Origin: UBA3792 sp964426415
GTDB taxonomy: Bacteria > Bacillota > Clostridia > Christensenellales > CAG-138
Assembly: GCA_964426415.1 (NCBI GenBank)
Contig: CAYRQM010000011.1
Location: forward strand, 1-46,357
Direction of reading: 5' to 3'
Length of the DNA: 46,357 nt
In this document: in pieces, positions 40,287 to 46,357 of the stretch
Layout of the letters: each line of letters begins with the position of its first letter
Position numbering within the stretch: position 1 is the first letter of the stretch
Program-made: the position numbers and the translations under genes
The notes under the pieces: model-generated
The model's database searches: none
What the model saw: only the letters and a program-made list of their open reading frames with translations
Told to the model about the DNA's origin: nothing

Positions 40287-41332
40287 AAATGAAAGCTTTG
40301 ATTTGGACGGGGCTTGGCATCTTTATATCGGGCGTCATTCTTTGCGGCGTCGTGCTGCTTTGCGTCGGCTGCAGCTTTTCCAATCTCTCCACCGCCGAAC
40401 CGCCCGTCTATGCGGAGCAGACCTTTTCGGCGGCAGAGGTTGAAAAAATCGACATCAGCGTCCTGACCGACGATTTGAACGTCATCGTGTCGGAGGACGA
40501 CGCCATCCACGTCGGCTATTTCACCACGAGCCGATCCGACTATACGCTGGAGCTTTTGGACGGCACGCTGTCCGTCAAGAACGTGTATCTCGGTTGGGAG
40601 ACGAACTGGCTCCAAACGTTGACGAGCGTGGACTTTCGCGGCGACGCCGTCTGCACCACGCTTTCGCTGCCTGCGGATCTGATTGCAGACCTGTCGCTGT
40701 CCGCCACCACGGGCGACGTCAAGGCTGCCGACTGCACGGTTTCCAACTTGGTCGTTTCCACCAAAACGGGCAGCGTCCGCCTGACCAACATCGCTTCGAT
40801 GGGCGATGTGACGGTCACGGGCACGACGGGCGACGCCACGCTGGAGCAAGTCACCTGCCAAAGCCTGCAACGCAGCGCATCCACGGGCAAAAGCACGCTG
40901 CACGGCGTGCGCTGCAGCACGTTGACGGTGCACGGCACGACGGGCAGAATCAACATGGACGACGTGACGGTTGACGGCGCGCTCACCGCAGAATCCGAAA
41001 CGGGCAACGCCACGCTGCAAAACGTGACTTGCTTGACGCTTTCGCGCAGCGCGACCACGGGCGAAACAACGCTGAAGACCGTGCAGTGCGACGCGCTGAC
41101 GCTGTCCGCCTCGACGGGCAACGTAACGCTGGACGCGGTGGACGCCAAAGCGCTGACGATTCGCACCACGACGGGCAATGTGAAGGGCAGCCTTTTGGGC
41201 GGGCAATCGGCGTACGCCTTTGCCATCGAAACAAGCACGGGCAACTGCAACCTGCCCATGGATTGGCAGGCGGGCGAACGGCAGCTTGCAATTTCCACCA
41301 CCACAGGCAACATCCACATCACGTTCGCATAA
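40283..41332 (+). CDS. DUF4097 beta-repeat membrane-anchored protein
   Basis: 349 residues from ATG 40283, after AAAGGAGG with 8-10 base spacing. An N-terminal hydrophobic segment (about 6-30, ending VLLCVGCSFS, possibly a lipobox) anchors an extracytoplasmic domain. That domain has about nine repeats of 19-21 residues that each carry a T-x-TG or STG motif (SATTGDVKAADCTV, TKTGSVRLTNI, GTTGDATLEQVTC, ASTGKSTLHGVRC, GTTGRINMDD, SETGNATLQNVTC, ATTGETTLKTVQC, ASTGNVTLDAV, TTTGNVKGSL), a beta-solenoid. Third gene of the PadR-HAAS module. Function of the family is not known; an envelope-stress sensor role is inference. Confidence 0.9.
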   Translation: MKMKALIWTGLGIFISGVILCGVVLLCVGCSFSNLSTAEPPVYAEQTFSAAEVEKIDISVLTDDLNVIVSEDDAIHVGYFTTSRSDYTLELLDGTLSVKNVYLGWETNWLQTLTSVDFRGDAVCTTLSLPADLIADLSLSATTGDVKAADCTVSNLVVSTKTGSVRLTNIASMGDVTVTGTTGDATLEQVTCQSLQRSASTGKSTLHGVRCSTLTVHGTTGRINMDDVTVDGALTAESETGNATLQNVTCLTLSRSATTGETTLKTVQCDALTLSASTGNVTLDAVDAKALTIRTTTGNVKGSLLGGQSAYAFAIETSTGNCNLPMDWQAGERQLAISTTTGNIHITFA

Positions 41333-41347
41333 GGACACAACAAAATA

Positions 41348-41383
41348 CTGCGCTCCCGTCAGGCGGGGGCGCAGCTGCATTTT
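41348..41383. terminator. Bidirectional terminator between convergent genes
   Basis: 11-bp stem CTGCGCTCCCG/CGGGGGCGCAG with one G-U pair and a 5-base loop. A CATTTTTG run follows on plus; TATTTTG follows on minus. Confidence 0.75.
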
Positions 41384-41393
41384 TGGGCACGGG

Positions 41394-42809
41394 TCAGACC
41401 GTTTCCTTTGGGAGATCTTCCACAAGGCGGTACTTCGAAAACGAGGTGCAGCGATAGTAAATGAAGACGGCGACGCTGCACACGAGCCAGCCTGCGGGAT
41501 AGCCCATGGCGATGGGCAGGACGGTGGGGGAGACGAAGTTCCACATAATGTATAGGTAGATTTGGCGGAAAACGACGAACGACGCCAGCATGATAATCAT
41601 GGGGGCGCGGCTGTTGCCTGCGCCGCGCAGCGCGCCCGCGTAGACTTGGTTGAAGCAGCACAGCACATAGAATGGGCTGATGTAGCGCAAGAACAGCGTG
41701 CCGTAGCGCACGATTTCGGGGTTTTGGTTGAAGATGCGCACCACATACGGTGCAAAGATTACGATGGGGATGATGAGCAGCACGGTGGAACACATGGCAA
41801 GCGCCAACGATACCCGCACGCCCTTTTTGCTGCGTTCCACCAGCCCGCGGCCCAAGTTTTGCCCCACGAACGTGGTGGAAGCCAAGGATACGGACTGCAT
41901 CGGCAGCAGCGCCAACAGGTCGATCTTGGAATACGCCGTCCAGCCGCCCATGACGTCGGCGCCAAACCGCGTGATGTAGTTCATGACGAAGATGTTCGAA
42001 AAGGCGGTGATGGACATTTGCAGCGCGGCGGGAATCCCGACGCGAATGATCTTCCAAAGCGTTTGCCAATGGATGCGAAGCGCCTTCAGCTCTACGCGGA
42101 CGCAGGACTTGGTGCGAAACAGCAGCCACAGCACCAGCACGGCGGAGATGGCCTGCGACAGGATGGTGGCGTACGCAACGCCCTCCACGCCCATGCCGAA
42201 CGCCAGTACGAACAGCAAATCCAGCCCCATATTGAGCAGCGCGGACAGCACCAAAAACACGAAGGGCAGCCGCGAATTGCCGATGGCGCGCAGGATGGCA
42301 GAGCCAATGTTGTACAGCAGCAGCCCCGCAATGCCTGCAAAATAGATGGAAAGATACTGCCGCTGTTCGGGCGCGACGGTGTCGGCGGGCGAACCCAAAA
42401 GCCGCACCATCAGCGGCGTCATGCAAACGCCCACCACGGTGAACACCACGCACAGCGCCAGCGTCATCAAAAGCGCCGTATGAACGGCTTGCTTGACCTT
42501 GTCATATTGCTTTGCACCGTAGTATTGAGAAATCACCACGCCCGCACCGCTGGACAGCCCCATAAAGAAGCCAATCAGCAAATTGACGATGGGCGCAACG
42601 GTGCCCACGGCGGAGAACGCGTTGTCGCCGACGAAATTGCCGACGACCCAAGTATCCACCATGTTGTAGAGCTGTTGAAAGACGTTGCCCAGCAGCAGCG
42701 GCAGCGCGAACTGCAAAACATGACGGAAGATACTGCCTTCCGTCATATCGACTTCTGTTCGTTTGCCGCGGAAAAACCGCACGAAGCGGCTGCCCTGAAC
42801 CTGTTCCAT
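41394..42809 (-). CDS. MATE-family efflux transporter
   Basis: 471 residues if started at ATG 42809 (MEQVQGSRFVRFF); the open frame continues upstream to ATG 42872, which would overlap the YitT gene by 44 bases. Neither ATG has a well-spaced ribosome site; AAGGAG sits 24 bases before the first. Twelve predicted helices in two MATE repeats: ALPLLLGNVFQQLYNMVDTWVVG and VGIPAALQMSITAFSNIFV. MATE proteins export cationic drugs or metabolites using Na+ or H+ gradients. It follows yitT on the same strand and ends in the shared terminator. Confidence 0.9.
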   Translation of the reverse strand: MEQVQGSRFVRFFRGKRTEVDMTEGSIFRHVLQFALPLLLGNVFQQLYNMVDTWVVGNFVGDNAFSAVGTVAPIVNLLIGFFMGLSSGAGVVISQYYGAKQYDKVKQAVHTALLMTLALCVVFTVVGVCMTPLMVRLLGSPADTVAPEQRQYLSIYFAGIAGLLLYNIGSAILRAIGNSRLPFVFLVLSALLNMGLDLLFVLAFGMGVEGVAYATILSQAISAVLVLWLLFRTKSCVRVELKALRIHWQTLWKIIRVGIPAALQMSITAFSNIFVMNYITRFGADVMGGWTAYSKIDLLALLPMQSVSLASTTFVGQNLGRGLVERSKKGVRVSLALAMCSTVLLIIPIVIFAPYVVRIFNQNPEIVRYGTLFLRYISPFYVLCCFNQVYAGALRGAGNSRAPMIIMLASFVVFRQIYLYIMWNFVSPTVLPIAMGYPAGWLVCSVAVFIYYRCTSFSKYRLVEDLPKETV

Positions 42810-42828
42810 AGATGCGGTTTTGCGCCGC

Positions 42829-43740
42829 TTAATCTCCTTCCGGATCGGAGAATCCGAGCCCGTATGCTTCATCGACGGTGGTAAGCATCACCATCGCCTG
42901 TTTGTCGATTCGATTCACGATCTGTCTTGCGTGGAACACCTCGGACTTGGAGCAGACGCACAGCATCATACTGTGTTCGTTGCCCGTATACGCGCCGCGC
43001 ACCTTTGCCAAGGACACGCCGCGCTCCATTTCGGACCCGATGGCGGCGGCGATCTCCTCGCCCTTGTCGCTGATGACCAACAGCATCCGCTGCGCACCCG
43101 AACCGTACATCAGCTTGTCAATGATGGTGGTGCTGACAAACGTCATGAGAACGCCGAACAGCACCGCATTGATGTTGCCGAACACCAGCCCGCCCAAGAA
43201 AATGACGCAGCCGTCGATGGCAAACGAGATGGTGCCGATGGACAGGTGGGGGAACTTCTTGCGCACGCTCATGATGATGAAATCGGTACCGCCGGTGGAG
43301 GAGCCGCGCATATAGATGAGCGCCAAGCCTGCGCCCGAAAACGCGCCCGCAAACAGCGCCGCCAAAAGCTGCTGCACCGAGCCGACCTCCACGGGGTAGG
43401 TGGGGAACAGGGGAAAGACCAAGTCCATGAACAGCGCCGAGATGATCATGGTTTTGATGGACTTGAGAAAGAACCCGCGCCCCAGCGTGCGATAGCAGAT
43501 CAACGCCACGGGGATGTTGAGCAAAAGGGACAAGAACCCGATGCGCAGGAAGGGGACGTAATGGTTGATGATGAGCGCGATGCCCGTGATGCCGCCCGGC
43601 GCGAAGCTCGCTTGGGAAGCGAACGTATAAATGCCCAGCGCAAACAGTATGCTGCCAATCGCGTCATGGACGAGATCCCGTAAAAACGGCTTGACAGACG
43701 GATACGGAAACAGACTGCGCAAAAACTTTTTTGCCTTCAT
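42829..43740 (-). CDS. YitT-family (DUF161/DUF2179) membrane protein
   Basis: 303 residues from ATG 43740 (MKAKKFLRSLFPYP), after TGGGGG; an upstream in-frame ATG nine codons earlier lies before that site. Five helices of the YitT domain include ASQASFAPGGITGIALIINHYV and the conserved loop RGSSTGGTDFIIMSVRKKFPHLSIG. The C-terminal DUF2179 domain (about 220-295: VSTTIIDKLMYGSGAQRMLLVISDKGEEI...HSMMLCVCSKSEVFHARQIV) is cytoplasmic. YitT proteins are widespread in Firmicutes and of uncertain function. It has its own promoter and drives the MATE gene as well. Confidence 0.92.
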   Translation of the reverse strand: MKAKKFLRSLFPYPSVKPFLRDLVHDAIGSILFALGIYTFASQASFAPGGITGIALIINHYVPFLRIGFLSLLLNIPVALICYRTLGRGFFLKSIKTMIISALFMDLVFPLFPTYPVEVGSVQQLLAALFAGAFSGAGLALIYMRGSSTGGTDFIIMSVRKKFPHLSIGTISFAIDGCVIFLGGLVFGNINAVLFGVLMTFVSTTIIDKLMYGSGAQRMLLVISDKGEEIAAAIGSEMERGVSLAKVRGAYTGNEHSMMLCVCSKSEVFHARQIVNRIDKQAMVMLTTVDEAYGLGFSDPEGD

Positions 43741-43769
43741 ACGAACCCCCAAAAATTTGGAACGCATTC

Positions 43770-43798
43770 ATGATACACGCCCCGTGCGGCGTTGTCAA
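43770..43798 (-). promoter_or_regulatory. Promoter of yitT-MATE
   Basis: Minus strand TTGACA (43798-43793), 17-bp spacer, TATCAT (43775-43770); begins 14 bases after the end of the P-type ATPase gene. Confidence 0.85.
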
Positions 43799-43811
43799 GC
43801 GAAACAGCGGC

Positions 43812-45794
43812 TTACTTTTTGAGGACGCGCATGGCGTTCAAAACGGCAAGCAGCATCACGCCCACGTCGCCCACCACGGCAATCCACATGCCCGCAAGCC
43901 CCAACGCGCCCAACACCAAGAAGCAGACCTTGACCGACAGCGCAAACACCACGTTTTGCACCACGATGCGGTGCGTCGCCTTGGCAACCGCGATGGCGGT
44001 GAGCAGCTTTTTCGGCTCATCCGTCATCAGCACCACGTCCGCCGCTTCGATGGCGGCGTCCGAGCCCAGCGCACCCATCGCCACGCCCACGTCGGCGCGT
44101 GCCAAGACGGGCGCGTCGTTCACGCCGTCGCCTACAAACAGCAGTTTGCCCTTTTTGGACGAGGTTCCATGCAGCGCGTCCAAACATGCCACCTTGTCGG
44201 CAGGCAGCAGCTCGGCGGCGAAATCGTCCAAGGCAAGCGCCTTCGCAGTGGCTTCTGCCACGGTGCGGTCGTCGCCCGTCAGCATGACGAGCTTTTGCAC
44301 GCCCAAGCGCCGCAGGCCCTGTATCGTTTCGGCACTGTCTGCCTTTAATGCGTCCGCAATGACGATGCAGCCGCGATACTGCCCATTTTCGGCAAGATAG
44401 ACCTTGGTGCCGATGGCGTCCACGGCGGGACACGAAACGCCCGATTCCTGCATCAGCTGTTCGTTGCCCGCAAGCAGCGTGCTGCCGCCCACCGAGGCTT
44501 CCACGCCGCGTCCCGCGATCTCGGAATACGCGTCGGCAGCCAAAATGTTGTCCGCAACGCCCGCTCTCTTGCGAATGGAAGCGGCGATGGGGTGGTTGGA
44601 ACCGCCTTCCGCAGCGGCAGCCAGCGCCAACAGCGCGTCTTCGGAAATGCCTGTTGCGGGCAAAATCTGCCGCACCGCAAAAACGCCTTCCGTCAGCGTG
44701 CCCGTCTTGTCAAACACCACCGTTTCCACATGGGTCAACGCTTCCAAATAGTTGCCGCCCTTGATGAGCACGCCCTTTTTGGACGCGGCGCCCAGCCCGC
44801 CAAAGAACGTCAGAGGAACCGAAATCACCAGCGCGCAGGGGCAGGAGATGACCAGCAGCACAAAGCTGCGTTTCAGCCATGTCAGCGGGTCTTGCCCAAA
44901 CACGAGCCAAGGCACCAGCGTCAGCGCCGCCGCAAGGATGACGACCGTCGGCGTATACCAACGGGAGAAGCGCGTCAGGAAGCGTTCGCTTGTCGCCTTG
45001 TGCGACGCGGCGTTTCGCACCAAGTCGATGATGCGCGACGCGGTGGAATCGCCAAAAGTGCGCGTCACCCGAACGTGTAGGACGCCGCTGAGATTGACGC
45101 TGCCCGAAAGCACTTCGTCGCCGCCATGCACCGTGCGGGGCGCAGACTCGCCCGTCAGCGCGGCGGTGTCCAAGGCGGAATCGCCCGAAAGAATCACGCC
45201 GTCCAGCGGAACGCGTTCGCCCGCTTTCAAAATCAGCTCCTCGCCGATCGCCACCGTATCGGGCGCAACCGTCACGGCAGCGCCGTCCCGCAAAACCGTC
45301 GCCGTGTCGGGACGAATGTCGAGCAAAGCCGAGATGGAACGCTTCGAGCGCGCTACCGCCAAATCCTGCAGATATTCGCCCACCTGATACAGCAGCATCA
45401 CCGCCACCGCCTCCGGGTATTCGCCGATGGCAAACGCGCCCAGCGACGCAAGCGACATCAAAAACGCCTCGTCAAACGGCTTCCCGTGCAGCAGGTTCTT
45501 GAGCGCCGTCCAAAGCACATCGTATGCGACAATGCAATAGGATGCGACAAAAAACGGCAGCGTCCAATACAGCGGCAGCCCGCACAGATGCAGAATCAAG
45601 CCGGGAAGGTACAGCGCCGCACCAATCAACAGACGGATGCGCTTGCCCTTTGCTGCGTCGGCGGACAGCTCCCCGTGCGCATGCCCACAGCCGCAGCCGT
45701 CGTCCGCGCCACCGTCGTGTTCGTGGGAACAATCGTGTTCGTGTTCGCAGCCGTGTTCGTGTTTATGGGATTTGTTCGGATTCTGACGTTTCAT
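43812..45794 (-). CDS. Zn/Cd/Pb-type P1B ATPase with His-rich N-terminus
   Basis: 660 residues from ATG 45794, after GAAGGAGG. In place of the usual CxxC HMA domain, the first 45 residues are a His/Glu/Asp/Cys-rich tail (HKHEHGCEHEHDCSHEHD, then DDGCGCGHAHGE). The core has SCPCALV (Cys318-Pro-Cys320), TGES, DKTGT with phosphorylated Asp362, GDDRTVAEATA, and GDGVNDAPVLARADVGVAMG; this CPC class exports Zn2+, Cd2+ or Pb2+ (ZntA/CadA type). The GLAGMWIAVVGDVGVMLLAVLNAMR end with a D in the last helix also fits Zn/Cd selectivity. It follows an ArsR-type metal sensor on the same strand. Confidence 0.95.
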   Translation of the reverse strand: MKRQNPNKSHKHEHGCEHEHDCSHEHDGGADDGCGCGHAHGELSADAAKGKRIRLLIGAALYLPGLILHLCGLPLYWTLPFFVASYCIVAYDVLWTALKNLLHGKPFDEAFLMSLASLGAFAIGEYPEAVAVMLLYQVGEYLQDLAVARSKRSISALLDIRPDTATVLRDGAAVTVAPDTVAIGEELILKAGERVPLDGVILSGDSALDTAALTGESAPRTVHGGDEVLSGSVNLSGVLHVRVTRTFGDSTASRIIDLVRNAASHKATSERFLTRFSRWYTPTVVILAAALTLVPWLVFGQDPLTWLKRSFVLLVISCPCALVISVPLTFFGGLGAASKKGVLIKGGNYLEALTHVETVVFDKTGTLTEGVFAVRQILPATGISEDALLALAAAAEGGSNHPIAASIRKRAGVADNILAADAYSEIAGRGVEASVGGSTLLAGNEQLMQESGVSCPAVDAIGTKVYLAENGQYRGCIVIADALKADSAETIQGLRRLGVQKLVMLTGDDRTVAEATAKALALDDFAAELLPADKVACLDALHGTSSKKGKLLFVGDGVNDAPVLARADVGVAMGALGSDAAIEAADVVLMTDEPKKLLTAIAVAKATHRIVVQNVVFALSVKVCFLVLGALGLAGMWIAVVGDVGVMLLAVLNAMRVLKK

Positions 45795-45812
45795 AACGTC
45801 CTCCTTCAAAGC

Positions 45813-45830
45813 ATTTGTTGCGCAACTATT
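45813..45830. promoter_or_regulatory. ArsR operator-like repeat before the P-type ATPase
   Basis: ATTTGTTG-CG-CAACTATT, an imperfect 8-2-8 inverted repeat, in the 72-bp arsR-ATPase spacer. It matches the copy at 46237-46254 in its GTTG-NN-CAAC centre and in most flank positions. Confidence 0.55.
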
Positions 45831-45866
45831 CAACAAGCAAGGCAAAAGAAGAGCTGCCTGCGCCGA

Positions 45867-46220
45867 TCACTCGTGCAGGTGCTCCAAGCCGATGTCCAAG
45901 ATGGATTTGACGTGCTCGTCTGCCAAAGAGTAGTAGACCACTTGGGCTTCCTTGCGAAACTTCACCAGATTTGCCATGCGCAGCAGCTTGAGCTGATGGG
46001 ACACGGCGGATTTGGTCAACCCAAGCAGGTTGGCAAGATCGCAGACGCAAAGCGCGTGCAGCTCCAGCGCGTGCAGGATGCGTACCCGCGTGCCGTCGCC
46101 AAACAGCTTGTACAGCGACGCCAAATCGAGATATTCCGTTTCGTCGAGCATACGGCTTGCCGCAGCTTCGACGGCGTCGGCGTGAATGACCTCACAGTCG
46201 CATACGGGAATCCTGTCCAT
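45867..46220 (-). CDS. ArsR/SmtB-family metal-sensing repressor (CadC-like)
   Basis: 117 residues from ATG 46220, after AAGGAGG; the longer open frame begins inside the operator. Winged helix: LYKLFGDGTRVRILHALELHALCVCDLANLLGLTKSAVSHQLKLLRMANLV. Metal ligands are visible at both known sites: Cys7 and Cys9 near the N-terminus with Cys58 and Cys60 (alpha3N, CadC type: Cd/Pb), and Asp101, His103 and His114 plus Glu117 at the C-terminal alpha5 site (Zn). It probably represses itself and the downstream ATPase until metal binds. Operator-like repeats precede both genes. Confidence 0.93.
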   Translation of the reverse strand: MDRIPVCDCEVIHADAVEAAASRMLDETEYLDLASLYKLFGDGTRVRILHALELHALCVCDLANLLGLTKSAVSHQLKLLRMANLVKFRKEAQVVYYSLADEHVKSILDIGLEHLHE

Positions 46221-46236
46221 GGGAACGCCTCCTTGC

Positions 46237-46254
46237 ATTAGTTGAACAACCATT
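46237..46254. promoter_or_regulatory. ArsR operator-like repeat at the arsR promoter
   Basis: ATTAGTTG-AA-CAACCATT, an imperfect 8-2-8 inverted repeat just downstream of the -10 box, and the counterpart of the repeat at 45813-45830. Confidence 0.6.
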
Positions 46255-46264
46255 CAATAACGTT

Positions 46265-46293
46265 AGTCTACCCCGTATTTTTCTTTTTGTCAA
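46265..46293 (-). promoter_or_regulatory. Promoter of the arsR-ATPase operon
   Basis: Minus strand TTGACA (46293-46288), 17-bp spacer, TAGACT (46270-46265). Beyond it, 46294-46357 holds a possible divergent TAAAAT (46312-46317) and GGGAGG, but no gene can be called before the window ends. Confidence 0.8.
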
Positions 46294-46357
46294 GGAATTT
46301 CGTGGTTGGTGTAAAATAGTTCCGGGTAAAAGTGAGGGAGGATTGCGTGTAGGGGGA

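Noticed and set aside
46294..46357. Divergent gene at the right edge
   Set aside because: TAAAAT and GGGAGG are present, but GTG at the expected position is followed by TAG and the window ends, so no gene can be supported.

Overview
The window comes from a GC-rich, spore-forming, low-GC-lineage-type Gram-positive (class Clostridia, probably an uncultured gut lineage; a Christensenellales-like organism would fit, but the sequence does not prove it). Evidence for Clostridia: gene orders yifB-dprA-topA-trmFO-hslV-hslU and rpmH-rnpA-yidD-yidC-jag-mnmE, an uninterrupted sporulation sigma factor SigK next to yunB, a SleB-type cell wall hydrolase, RNase J with a YlbF-family protein, strong AAGGAGG ribosome sites and TTGACA/TATAAT promoters. 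The assembly is a scaffold: 100 Ns at 28259-28358 sit between two copies of the same 55 bases.

Layout. 134-5515: a tightly overlapping three-gene surface glycosylation operon (two polytopic GT-C glycosyltransferases, each with a non-membrane beta-rich domain, plus a GtrA-type flippase-like protein). 5519-14378: competence and DNA/tRNA/protein housekeeping (yifB, dprA, topA, trmFO, hslV, hslU, sleB-like). 14422-18993: rnjA, ylbF-like, mltG, sigK, yunB. 19134-21640: a PRPP-synthetase-like gene, then a small acidic lipoprotein-like gene overlapping a radical SAM/SPASM enzyme by 4 bp; this pair is the best candidate for an undescribed modification system. 21798-26482: CarD-like regulator, then rpmH-rnpA-yidD-yidC-jag-mnmE, without dnaA or mnmG nearby. 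26505-30483: a small P-loop kinase-like protein and a large secreted beta-helix protein with a C-terminal dockerin-like region (split by the scaffold gap). 30484-31043: a gene-free island with dispersed hairpin repeats.

31044-36795 (minus strand): one six-gene polyamine operon in transcription order: XRE-cupin regulator, potA (with a duplicated TOBE domain), potB, potC, potD and an M42 aminopeptidase, ending in a clear terminator; an 8+7+8 inverted repeat lies between the regulator and its promoter. 37011-39277: a divergent pair, an SMC/ABC-like ATPase (minus) and a CofE-like F420-0:glutamate-ligase-domain protein (plus). 39395-41332: a PadR-HAAS(DUF1700)-DUF4097 envelope module with an inverted repeat over its promoter. 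41394-43740 (minus): YitT-family protein and MATE exporter. 43812-46220 (minus): ArsR/CadC-like metal sensor and His-rich Zn/Cd-type P1B ATPase, with matching operator-like repeats before each gene.

Gene starts were chosen from Shine-Dalgarno spacing and overlaps. Most long antisense reading frames are shadows caused by GC-rich codon usage and were left out.
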